A DNA stretch of 53,537 bases from a virus. Location of the stretch: the IMG/VR virus record IMGVR_UViG_3300009467_000020, positions 1 to 53,537 of that record, one strand, 5' to 3'. This document shows, in pieces, positions 8,262 to 15,298 of the stretch (position 1 is its first letter; the number at the start of each line of letters is the position of its first letter). Below the pieces are notes generated by a model. That model searched no databases. It was given only the letters and a program-made list of their open reading frames with translations, and was not told the DNA's origin. Both the position numbers and the translations under genes were made by a program.

Positions 8262-8507
8262 ATGAAAAACGTACTTTATCAATTAGGCGATACTGCCGCA
8301 AACTTAGAGGGTTCTACACCTGCAGAGCAGGCCTCAGTAGGCATGGGTAAGTCAACGCCAGCAGCTACGCCTGCAGCAACACCGCCAATAGCACCTGTGG
8401 CACCAGCGCCTGTAGCACCAGCAGTAGCAACTGATTCAAATTTTTCACCAAGTACTAAGGCTAACGCAGATTATATATATGGCAGTGAAACAGCCAGAGG
8501 ACTTTAA
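8262..8507 (+). CDS. Ala/Pro-rich small protein (81 aa)
   Basis: A central Ala-Pro repeat (residues about 33-56, PATPPIAPVAPAPVAPAVA) makes an extended linker between two short polar ends. No known family. The start has an AATAATAATT leader with no SD. Possibly a flexible virion or decoration peptide; function unknown. Confidence 0.5.
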   Translation: MKNVLYQLGDTAANLEGSTPAEQASVGMGKSTPAATPAATPPIAPVAPAPVAPAVATDSNFSPSTKANADYIYGSETARGL

Positions 8508-8517
8508 AACAAATATT

Positions 8518-8724
8518 ATGAAAAAAGAAAAACGAATGTATGCCCCAGCACAAGGAAGTGATGCAATATGGGATGGACCTCTAGATTTAAGCTCAATGCC
8601 AAAAGGCAAAGGTTCTAGTAGAGGAGCAAATGGTATAAAGCTATTAGCGCATAATGCACCTGCTTATATATCAGGACCTATATCTAAGATAGCAGAAGGT
8701 ACACGCGGTCTAGGCATGAACTAA
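8518..8724 (+). CDS. Small hypothetical protein (68 aa)
   Basis: I prefer the ATG at 8518 (MKKEKRMYAPAQG), 10 nt after the previous stop with an A-rich leader, over the ATG at 8479, which would overlap the upstream gene by 29 nt. Gly/Ser/Lys-rich, no motif. Its stop overlaps the ATG of the holin-like ORF (TAATG), placing it at the head of the lysis pair. Confidence 0.5.
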   Translation: MKKEKRMYAPAQGSDAIWDGPLDLSSMPKGKGSSRGANGIKLLAHNAPAYISGPISKIAEGTRGLGMN

Positions 8725-8891
8725 TGGATGTAGCAGATTTGAAGATATGGCTACTTAGCAGTATCGTCATGTTCATGACATTGACAGATATAGAGGTAAT
8801 ATTAAAAATATTTTTATTAATCTTAACAATAGCATATACTTCATATAAGTGGTTTTATTTTTATAAAAAGAAGAAGTATGAGAATAAGTAA
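8724..8891 (+). CDS. Holin-like small membrane protein (55 aa), too short for most gene finders
   Basis: The frame starts at the TAATG junction and encodes MDVADLKIWLLSSIVMFMTL, a turn, then VILKIFLLILTIAYTSYKW followed by KKKKYENK. Two hydrophobic segments (about residues 8-20 and 25-46) and a strongly basic C terminus are the layout of class II holins. It overlaps the start of the endolysin gene by 14 nt. The lysis role is inferred from topology and the tight coupling; there is no sequence-family match I can name. Confidence 0.65.
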   Translation: MDVADLKIWLLSSIVMFMTLTDIEVILKIFLLILTIAYTSYKWFYFYKKKKYENK

Positions 8892-9336
8892 ACATATATC
8901 ATATAAAGAAGGTATAAGAAGTTCTACGGCGAGCCGCATGGGCATAGATAACTACCCTAACGCCACTCAATTACTTAATATGACATTACTGTCAGAGGAA
9001 ATATTTGAGCCGCTTAGAGAGTACGTAGGAGGTCCTATACGGATCAACAGCTTCTTTAGGTCTGAAAAATTAAACAGAGCACTTGGGGGAAGCTTCACTT
9101 CTCAGCATTGTAAAGGCGAAGCTTTTGATTTAGATGATTCTTACGGCCACAAGACTAATGCCGAAATGTATGAGTTCATCAAAAACAATTTGTCTTATGA
9201 TCAGCTTATATGGGAATTTGGTTCAGATGAGAATCCAGACTGGATACATGTGTCTTATGTCTCTGAAGAAGAGAATAGAAATATGCGGCTAAAAGCTTAC
9301 AAGCACAATGGTAGAACTAAATATAAATCAATATAA
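8878..9336 (+). CDS. Endolysin, peptidase M15-type (152 aa)
   Basis: Zinc D-Ala-D-Ala/L-Ala-D-Glu-type peptidase fold of the M15 family (Peptidase_M15_3). The motif SQHCKGEAFDLD gives H77 and D84 as metal ligands, and WIHVSY gives H124; E113 in LIWEFG is the likely catalytic acid. An N-terminal RINSFFRS strand (55-62) is also typical. No signal peptide, so it needs a holin, which fits the overlapping small membrane protein upstream. It cuts peptide bonds in host peptidoglycan at the end of infection. Confidence 0.88.
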   Translation: MRISKHISYKEGIRSSTASRMGIDNYPNATQLLNMTLLSEEIFEPLREYVGGPIRINSFFRSEKLNRALGGSFTSQHCKGEAFDLDDSYGHKTNAEMYEFIKNNLSYDQLIWEFGSDENPDWIHVSYVSEEENRNMRLKAYKHNGRTKYKSI

Positions 9337-9656
9337 TGCCTTATACGCAATACGGCAGTCCTTTCTTAGCTAAAAGCAAGCCACCAGCTCCTTCAAAGAA
9401 AAAGTCTTTAGGTTATTACAATAAAGCAAATCCTACAGGTACAGGAACTGATGCCGGCGGTGGTATGACTGCTAAGGGCGTTGCTAAATACAAAAGAGAT
9501 AATCCAGGCAGTAAGTTAAAGACAGCTGTAACTAAAGACCCTTCTAAAATTAAAAAGGGCAGCAAGGAAGCTGGAAGAAGAAAATCTTTTTGTGCTAGGT
9601 CCAAAGGCTGGAAAAGTGAGAGAGGGTTAGCAGCAAGAAGAAGATGGAATTGTTAA
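9336..9656 (+). CDS. Basic DUF6321-like protein (106 aa)
   Basis: The C-terminal two thirds carry a motif widespread in marine phages: GGGMTAKGVAKYKRDNPGSK, then KKGSKEAGRRKSFCARSKGW and a final RRRWNC with conserved Cys. I recognise this as the DUF6321-type family; its role is unknown. High positive charge and paired Cys suggest nucleic-acid binding or a compact virion protein. TAATG overlap with the endolysin gene. A related style of protein occurs at 40438. Confidence 0.7.
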   Translation: MPYTQYGSPFLAKSKPPAPSKKKSLGYYNKANPTGTGTDAGGGMTAKGVAKYKRDNPGSKLKTAVTKDPSKIKKGSKEAGRRKSFCARSKGWKSERGLAARRRWNC

Positions 9657-9678
9657 TAGTAAATAAATAAATAATATC

Positions 9679-9966
9679 ATGGGTAAATTAAGAGCGGCTT
9701 TAAAGAAAGCTGGAAGCAAGGTTAAGGGAAAAGTTAAAGAAACTGGTAGTAAGGTTAAAGCAGGAGTTAAAAAAGCCGAGGTCAAGTCTAAAGAACGAGG
9801 AGCAAAAGTTGCAAGTAAGGCAAAAGAAATTGGAGGCAAGGTTAAAAAAGAAGTTGCTAAAGGCGGTGTAGTTGGGGCAGTAAAAAAAGCTGCTAAAGGA
9901 GGCCCTTCTATGAAGTCTAAAGTTTATATGTCAGGTGCAACAGCTAAAAAAAATAAAAGAAAATAA
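9679..9966 (+). CDS. Histone H1-like Lys/Ala-rich protein (95 aa)
   Basis: About one third of residues are Lys, in imperfect repeats (GSKVKGKVKETGSKVKAGVKKAEVK and similar) with Ala, Val and Gly, close in style to the C-terminal tail of histone H1 and to bacterial H1-like proteins. No hydrophobic segment. It could neutralise or condense phage DNA, or be packaged with it. Composition only; no family is certain. Own ATG with an AATAATATC leader. Confidence 0.6.
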   Translation: MGKLRAALKKAGSKVKGKVKETGSKVKAGVKKAEVKSKERGAKVASKAKEIGGKVKKEVAKGGVVGAVKKAAKGGPSMKSKVYMSGATAKKNKRK

Positions 9967-9968
9967 TT

Positions 9969-10448
9969 ATGGGAAAGAAAAGAGATGCTCGTATTGCTCA
10001 GAATGAGGCGAATATGCAGGAAATGCAAGCTAAACTTGAAGATAATTATGTTAATGCTAGAGTTCAAGCAGGCGGTGAAGATCAAATGTCACCTGAAATG
10101 CAAGAAATACTTGCTACAGGCAGAATTGCAGCAGCAACATCTATGGGGAGCGGTATTAATATGAAAGGTGGTTGTCAGATTAAAAAGCACATGAAGAGTA
10201 GCGGAATAAGCATGACATCAAAGGGCGACCCAATAAAGAAAAAAAGTAAAAAGCTCGATATTTACAAAACACTTGGCCCAGTAAATGTACCTATAAACGA
10301 TGGGAATTATACGCTTACATCAAGCGGCGCAAATTTTTTTAATAAAAAATTAGAAAAAGCTAATCCAAAAGCGTATAGAGAGAATTATCTTGAGAATGAA
10401 GATAAAAAATTCTATCAGCGAATGAAAAAAATGCATACTATTAAGTAA
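9969..10448 (+). CDS. Hypothetical basic protein (159 aa)
   Basis: Starts MGKKRDARIAQNEANMQ with a helical N-terminal 40 residues, then polar segments and a charged C terminus (DKKFYQRMKKMHTIK). One Cys at about residue 69. No motif. It starts 2 nt after the preceding gene, in the block of small basic proteins. Confidence 0.6.
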   Translation: MGKKRDARIAQNEANMQEMQAKLEDNYVNARVQAGGEDQMSPEMQEILATGRIAAATSMGSGINMKGGCQIKKHMKSSGISMTSKGDPIKKKSKKLDIYKTLGPVNVPINDGNYTLTSSGANFFNKKLEKANPKAYRENYLENEDKKFYQRMKKMHTIK

Positions 10449-10450
10449 AC

Positions 10451-10801
10451 ATGGCATTTAAACTACAATCACCTCCTTATGTAAAAGAACCTATACCTAC
10501 TTATGAGGCAGATTTAGGGGAGGGTGTACTTGGGCAAAGTAATAACAATGGCACTATAGTGGTTAACAATAAGCTAGACCCTAAGTTCCACAAGGAAGTT
10601 ATTGACCATGAGATGGTGCATATTAATCAGATGTCTAGAGGTGATTTAGATTATGATGAAAACAATATATACTGGAAGGGCAAGACTTACTCTAAGAGTG
10701 ATAGTAAGATAGCTATGGCTAGTCCAAAGAACTCTCCTTGGGAAAAGGAAGCTTACAGTAAATCAAAAACTAAATATAAAGATACAAAGTACAATGTTTA
10801 G
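10451..10801 (+). CDS. Small putative zinc metallopeptidase-like protein, HExxH (116 aa)
   Basis: Contains DHEMVHINQ, an HExxH zinc-binding motif (H53, E54, H57), and further on PWEKEAY (E98/E100), a possible third ligand as in gluzincins. The region between (DLDYDENNIYWKGKTY) is a beta hairpin seen in related small phage proteins. No signal sequence. It may be a processing protease or an inactive structural relative; a substrate cannot be deduced. It overlaps the next gene by 8 nt. Confidence 0.6.
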   Translation: MAFKLQSPPYVKEPIPTYEADLGEGVLGQSNNNGTIVVNNKLDPKFHKEVIDHEMVHINQMSRGDLDYDENNIYWKGKTYSKSDSKIAMASPKNSPWEKEAYSKSKTKYKDTKYNV

Positions 10802-11309
10802 ACCTAATGTAGTAACAAACGGCCTGTTGATGACAGGTAATAAGATAAAGGTAGTCAAGAAGAAAAAGAACTCAAAAGGAACTTCAGTGGAAACCGCAGA
10901 CAACACTATGTTTGCGGCACCTAAAAAGCTTGCTTATAATGACCCTGTTGCAGTACAAAGAAGAGCTGAGGAAAGATCATCTCAAAGGGTGCAAGATCAA
11001 TCGGCTGCTAATGCAAGAAAATCTAATCCAATGACTGCTAGTCAGCTTAAAGGAAAAATTAAGGAGGCAAAAAAATTCCATAAAAAAGTTGGCAAGAACC
11101 AAGCAAAATCTACAAAACAATCTCTTAACAGACAGAGCCTAGCTACTGGTGGTGTTCAAGATATGGTACAAAAAGCTGGTGATACGGCTCAACGTGATGC
11201 CTCGGCTTGTGGTCGAACATCTTCTTGTGCAAGAAAAGTTTATAATAAATTCAAGAAAGGGCAGGGTGGTAAAAAAGGAAAAGCACACGACAAACTAATG
11301 AAAAAATAA
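10794..11309 (+). CDS. Hypothetical basic protein (171 aa)
   Basis: Lys/Arg/Gln-rich with a pair of Cys near the C terminus (ASACGRTSSCARKVYNKF) and a KKGKAHDKLMKK end. The GRTSSCARK stretch loosely recalls the Cys-containing basic motifs of the proteins at 9336 and 40438. No enzymatic motif. Its stop abuts the ATG of the holin gene. Confidence 0.6.
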   Translation: MFRPNVVTNGLLMTGNKIKVVKKKKNSKGTSVETADNTMFAAPKKLAYNDPVAVQRRAEERSSQRVQDQSAANARKSNPMTASQLKGKIKEAKKFHKKVGKNQAKSTKQSLNRQSLATGGVQDMVQKAGDTAQRDASACGRTSSCARKVYNKFKKGQGGKKGKAHDKLMKK

Positions 11310-11765
11310 ATGAAAAAGAAATTTAAAGATACAAAGATAGCCGCGTTTTTAAAAAACAAAGCCCCTGGAATTTTAAATATGGTGGGCGATATACTACCTA
11401 CTAACGGTGCACTTGGCGTTGTAAAGAATTTAATATCTAAAGACGATTCTATATCTGTTGAAGATAAAGAAACGGCATTAAGACTTATAGACCAGGACAC
11501 GGCAGAAATGAAAGAGGTTAGTAAGCGTTGGGCTGCTGATATGAAGTCTGATTCGTGGCTATCTAAAAATACTAGGCCAATGTCATTAATATTTTTAACC
11601 TTAATGACCGTAGCCCTAATATGGGTTGATAGCATTGAAGCCGCTAGTTTTTCCGTAGATACTGGGTGGGTTAATTTACTACAAACATTAACTACGACAG
11701 TATACGTTGCTTACTTTGGTTCAAGGGGAGCAGAAAAATGGAAAACTTTAGGTAATAATAAATAG
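11310..11765 (+). CDS. Holin, 3TM-family-like (151 aa)
   Basis: N-terminal amphipathic region (17-41), then RWAADMKSDSWLSKNTRP, and two clear membrane segments: residues 91-108 (MSLIFLTLMTVALIWVD) and about 121-137 (VNLLQTLTTTVYVAYFG), ending GSRGAEKWK. The block from RWAADM through the end matches the Holin_3TM family (PF11351) known from gene-transfer agents and many phages. It would make the pore releasing the M15 endolysin; the 55-aa ORF at 8724 could be a partner or antiholin. Confidence 0.75.
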   Translation: MKKKFKDTKIAAFLKNKAPGILNMVGDILPTNGALGVVKNLISKDDSISVEDKETALRLIDQDTAEMKEVSKRWAADMKSDSWLSKNTRPMSLIFLTLMTVALIWVDSIEAASFSVDTGWVNLLQTLTTTVYVAYFGSRGAEKWKTLGNNK

Positions 11766-11791
11766 AGTATAATCAAATTTAATTTAATATA

Positions 11792-12028
11792 ATGAATATA
11801 ACTAAAAAAGAGTTAGAGAAAGTTAGGGAACAGCAAACTAAAATTGCAGAAATTAAGCAAGATTTAGGAACGCTTGAAATGCAAAAGCACGAGATACTTC
11901 ATGTGTTGGTAGATATAAACAAAGAAGTCAATGATACCAAAAAATTACTAGAAGAGAAGTACGGGCGAGTTAATATAAATCTTGATGACGGTAGTTATAC
12001 TGATATTGAGGAAAGCCCTAGCGAATAA
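11792..12028 (+). CDS. Small coiled-coil protein (78 aa)
   Basis: Residues 1-56 are one long charged helix with heptads (MNITKKELEKVREQQ, LGTLEMQKHEIL), followed by YGRVNINLDDGSY and an acidic tail. This type (helix plus YG..NINL..G) is common in T4-like and marine phages and has no assigned function. Coupled to the next gene by TAATG. Confidence 0.6.
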   Translation: MNITKKELEKVREQQTKIAEIKQDLGTLEMQKHEILHVLVDINKEVNDTKKLLEEKYGRVNINLDDGSYTDIEESPSE

Positions 12029-12255
12029 TGGAAAGTGTTATAAGGAAAATTAGCATTGGCGCTGATTACAAAAATGAAGCTATGCATTACGCTGTATCAC
12101 AGCAAGTGTACGGTGGTCATGAAATATCTGATATTCTCCTAGATGAGAAAGATAACTCTTATAACATTTACATAAAGAAGAACGATGAAGTATTGCCTTG
12201 GAAGAAGTTCAATTCTAACATGGCTATCTCTGTGGAGTACGATTTACAGTATTAA
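12028..12255 (+). CDS. Small conserved phage protein (75 aa)
   Basis: Pattern MESVIRKISIGADYKNEAMHY followed by VYGGHEISDILLDEKDNSYNIYIKK and EVLPWKKF. It recurs in marine phages next to the coiled-coil protein upstream; function unknown. TAATG overlaps on both sides place it in a tightly coupled run leading to the terminase. Confidence 0.6.
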   Translation: MESVIRKISIGADYKNEAMHYAVSQQVYGGHEISDILLDEKDNSYNIYIKKNDEVLPWKKFNSNMAISVEYDLQY

Positions 12256-12851
12256 TGAAAAGCGTACATGATTTTATTGTAAAGCCTATAAACGGTAGAT
12301 ACAATAATACAGTAAAAGTCGGAGATGTAGATCTTGTAGTAAACACGAAAATAGAGGAGTTTAAAAACATAAGCAAGATTGCTGAGGTAGTAGCTTTGCC
12401 ATTATCAATAAAAACAAATGTAAAGATAGGTGACAAAGTTGTTGTTCACCACAACGTCTTTAGAAGGTTTTATGATATAAGAGGCAATGAAAAAAACAGT
12501 AGAAGTTTTATAAAAGAAGATATGTACGCTTGCTCACCAGAGCAGATATATATGTACGGAGCCAATACAGCTCATTTAGACTACTGTTTTGTAAAACCTA
12601 TAGTGAACAGCGATATTTTTATTACAAGTAAAGAGAGGCCTCTTATGGGCTTATTGAAGTATGGTAATGAAGAACTAGAAAGCCTTGGCGTTTACGAGGG
12701 TGATTTAGTTTCTTTTAGACCAACGTCTGAATTTGAGTTTGTAGTAGATGGAGAATTATTATATTGTATGAAATTAATTAACGTTGTATCGAAGCATGAA
12801 CGTAAAGGAAACGAAGAAGAGTATAATCCAAGCTGGGCAAAAAGCAGTTGA
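12255..12851 (+). CDS. Double GroES-like (gp31-type) protein, 198 aa
   Basis: The N-terminal half starts MKSVHDFIVKPINGRYNN, then AEVVALP...VKIGDKVVVHHNVF, the order and spacing of a GroES barrel (compare V.P.HD, GEV.A.G, VK.GD.V.F). The C-terminal half repeats the scheme more weakly: DYCFVKPIVN (about 109-118), GVYEGDLVSFRPTSEFEFVVDGELLYCM (about 144-171). Phages such as T4 encode a GroES substitute (gp31) for capsid folding, so a specialised co-chaperonin is the best guess. It is unusual because a normal groES is also present at 6474. It overlaps the following gene by 56 nt. Confidence 0.55.
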   Translation: MKSVHDFIVKPINGRYNNTVKVGDVDLVVNTKIEEFKNISKIAEVVALPLSIKTNVKIGDKVVVHHNVFRRFYDIRGNEKNSRSFIKEDMYACSPEQIYMYGANTAHLDYCFVKPIVNSDIFITSKERPLMGLLKYGNEELESLGVYEGDLVSFRPTSEFEFVVDGELLYCMKLINVVSKHERKGNEEEYNPSWAKSS

Positions 12852-13080
12852 GGAATTGATTAAGGTAGCCAAAGAGGCTATTGTAGATTCTGATGATGAT
12901 CTGACAGCTGATAAACTAAAGAATGCGGCGGCAACTAAAAAGCTAGCTATATTCGATGCTTTCGAAATTCTTAAAAGAATACAAGAGGAAGAAGACATGC
13001 TAGATGATAAACCTAAAGACGACACAAAAAAGAAAAGCGAGTTTAAGGGTTTTGCAGAAGGTAGAGCAAAGTTCGAGTAA
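12796..13080 (+). CDS. Candidate small terminase subunit (94 aa)
   Basis: ATG at 12796 (MNVKETKKSII), inside the end of the previous gene; an upstream TTG at 12784 is less likely. Almost entirely helical and charged (AVEELIKVAKEAIV, AATKKLAIFDAFEILKRIQEEEDML), ending in a Lys-rich tail. It stands immediately before the large terminase, where TerS is expected, and is of suitable size; no HTH is obvious. TerS is inferred from position. Confidence 0.5.
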   Translation: MNVKETKKSIIQAGQKAVEELIKVAKEAIVDSDDDLTADKLKNAAATKKLAIFDAFEILKRIQEEEDMLDDKPKDDTKKKSEFKGFAEGRAKFE

Positions 13081-13081
13081 T

Positions 13082-15298
13082 ATGTACGAGCAAACATTAT
13101 ATAAAGTACTGGATAACTATATAAAACCCAGTACTTTAAAAAAGAAAAATAGAGTCAAGTCCTGGAAGTATGGATATGACGAAGACCATGATATGGTCGT
13201 TATAAGTAAAACTGGTAAAATAGGTGAGATATACGAAATACAAAATCTTAAAATAGCATTACCAGCTGAGTTTAAAACTCACAACTTTAAAGAAAATAAA
13301 TGGGGTAAGTTAGATTACCCTAAAGAGTTAAGCAGAATTAAAACAATATTTGACTGGAAGGAGTACCCAGAAGAATTTAAAGAAGACTGGTACGATTATA
13401 TCGAAACAGAATTTGAAAGAAGAGATGCTGGATTTTTCTTTTCTAATAAAGGCAAGTCTACTTATATCACGGGGTCACATTATATGTATTTACAATGGTC
13501 AAAGATTGATGTTGGAAATGCAGACTTCAGAGAATCAAACAGATTGTTTTATATCTTTTGGGAAGCATGCAAAGCCGATACGAGGTGTTTCGGAATGTGT
13601 TACTTAAAGAACAGGCGTAGTGGATTTTCATTCATGTCGTCAGGAGAAACAGTTAACCTCGCTACAATGTCTACAGACTCTAGATATGGTGTGTTATCAA
13701 AGTCAGGGCCTGATGCAAAGAAAATGTTTACTGATAAGATAGTACCTATATCTATTAACTATCCTTTTTTCTTTAAACCCATACAGGATGGTATGGATAG
13801 ACCGAAGACAGAGCTAGCATATAGGGTTCCTGCTTCAAAGCTTACTAGAAGAAAGCTTGATGTTAACGAAACTGTTGAAGATATAAAGGGGTTGGACTCT
13901 ACAATTGATTGGAAGAATACAGGAGACAACTCTTATGATGGAGAAAAGCTAAAGCTTTTAGTTCATGATGAATCTGGTAAATGGGAAAGACCTAATAACA
14001 TATTAAACAATTGGAGAGTAACAAAGACTTGTCTGAGACTTGGTAGTAGGATTATTGGCAAGTGTATGATGGGATCAACAAGCAATGCCTTAGATAAAGG
14101 CGGTAGCAATTTTAAAAAATTATATTATGCCTCAGACGTTGAAAAAAGAAACAGTAACGGACAAACTGCTTCTGGATTATATTCTTTGTTCATACCTATG
14201 GAATGGAATTACGAAGGATACATTGATTCTTACGGAATGCCTGTCTTCGATACACCAGAGAAACCAGTTAGCGACCCGTATGGAATACCTATTAAACAAG
14301 GGGTAATAAGTTATTGGGAAAATGAAGTTAACGGCTTAAAGCAAGACCAAGACGGTCTAAACGAATTTTACAGACAGTTTCCTAGAACAGAACAACATGC
14401 ATTCAGAGATGAGGCAAAAGAATCATTATTTAACCTAACAAAGATTTACCAACAAATAGACCATAACGAGTCTATGGCTTCTAGTACGTTAGTTACAAAA
14501 GGTAACTTTCAATGGGAAGGTGGAATTAAAGATACCAGGGTAGTATTTATGCCTAATAAAAACGGTAGATTTTATATAAGTTGGATACCACCAGTTAGTC
14601 TACAAAATAGAGTTGTACAAAAACACGGTGTTAATTATCCTGGTAATGAGCACATGGGTGCTTTTGGATGTGATAGTTATGATATATCTGGAACAGTAGA
14701 TAATAGAGGTTCTAATGGTGCACTACATGGATTAACTAAGTTTAGTATGGAGGATGCTCCTTCAAATCATTTCTTTTTAGAATATATAGCTAGACCACAA
14801 ACTGCTGAGATATTCTTTGAAGATGTGCTTATGGCATGCGTGTTTTATGGTATGCCAATACTAGCGGAAAATAACAAACCTAGATTGTTATATCACTTTA
14901 AGAGAAGGGGTTACAGAGGGTATTCTATGAACAGACCAGATAAGTTATTAAATAAGTTATCTACAACAGAAAGAGAGATTGGAGGAATACCTAACTCTAG
15001 TGAAGATATAAAACAAGCGCATGCCGCTGCTATTGAAACATATATAGAGGAATTAGTAGGAATACTAGGTGACGATGAGATGGGAGATGTTTACTTTCAG
15101 AGAACGCTAGAAGATTGGGCTAGATTTAATATTAACAATAGAACTAGTCATGATGCTTCTATAAGCTCAGGTTTAGCTATAATGGCCTGTAACAAAAACA
15201 GATATGCACCAATAAATAAAGTGGTACGAAAAAATATAAATCTAGGACTTAAGAGATACGATAATACTGGAGAATTTTCAAAAATAATAAATAAATGA
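13082..15298 (+). CDS. terL: Terminase large subunit (738 aa)
   Basis: DNA packaging motor. The start is the ATG at 13082, one base after the previous stop; an upstream alternative frame start is not needed. The ATPase half has an arginine-rich Walker-A-like KNRRSGFSF (a deviant P-loop as in many TerL) and a clear Walker B, LLVHDES (D296, E297). The nuclease half has GAFGCDSYDISG with D531 as a likely catalytic acid of the RNase H-like domain. 738 aa is longer than most TerL (450-600) and similar to Bacteroidetes/crAss-type enzymes. ATGA overlap with the portal gene. Confidence 0.88.
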   Translation: MYEQTLYKVLDNYIKPSTLKKKNRVKSWKYGYDEDHDMVVISKTGKIGEIYEIQNLKIALPAEFKTHNFKENKWGKLDYPKELSRIKTIFDWKEYPEEFKEDWYDYIETEFERRDAGFFFSNKGKSTYITGSHYMYLQWSKIDVGNADFRESNRLFYIFWEACKADTRCFGMCYLKNRRSGFSFMSSGETVNLATMSTDSRYGVLSKSGPDAKKMFTDKIVPISINYPFFFKPIQDGMDRPKTELAYRVPASKLTRRKLDVNETVEDIKGLDSTIDWKNTGDNSYDGEKLKLLVHDESGKWERPNNILNNWRVTKTCLRLGSRIIGKCMMGSTSNALDKGGSNFKKLYYASDVEKRNSNGQTASGLYSLFIPMEWNYEGYIDSYGMPVFDTPEKPVSDPYGIPIKQGVISYWENEVNGLKQDQDGLNEFYRQFPRTEQHAFRDEAKESLFNLTKIYQQIDHNESMASSTLVTKGNFQWEGGIKDTRVVFMPNKNGRFYISWIPPVSLQNRVVQKHGVNYPGNEHMGAFGCDSYDISGTVDNRGSNGALHGLTKFSMEDAPSNHFFLEYIARPQTAEIFFEDVLMACVFYGMPILAENNKPRLLYHFKRRGYRGYSMNRPDKLLNKLSTTEREIGGIPNSSEDIKQAHAAAIETYIEELVGILGDDEMGDVYFQRTLEDWARFNINNRTSHDASISSGLAIMACNKNRYAPINKVVRKNINLGLKRYDNTGEFSKIINK

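Noticed and set aside
13004-13081. Extended start for the large terminase at an alternative codon
   Set aside because: It would run through the end of the 94-aa gene; the ATG at 13082, one base after that stop, is the simpler start.
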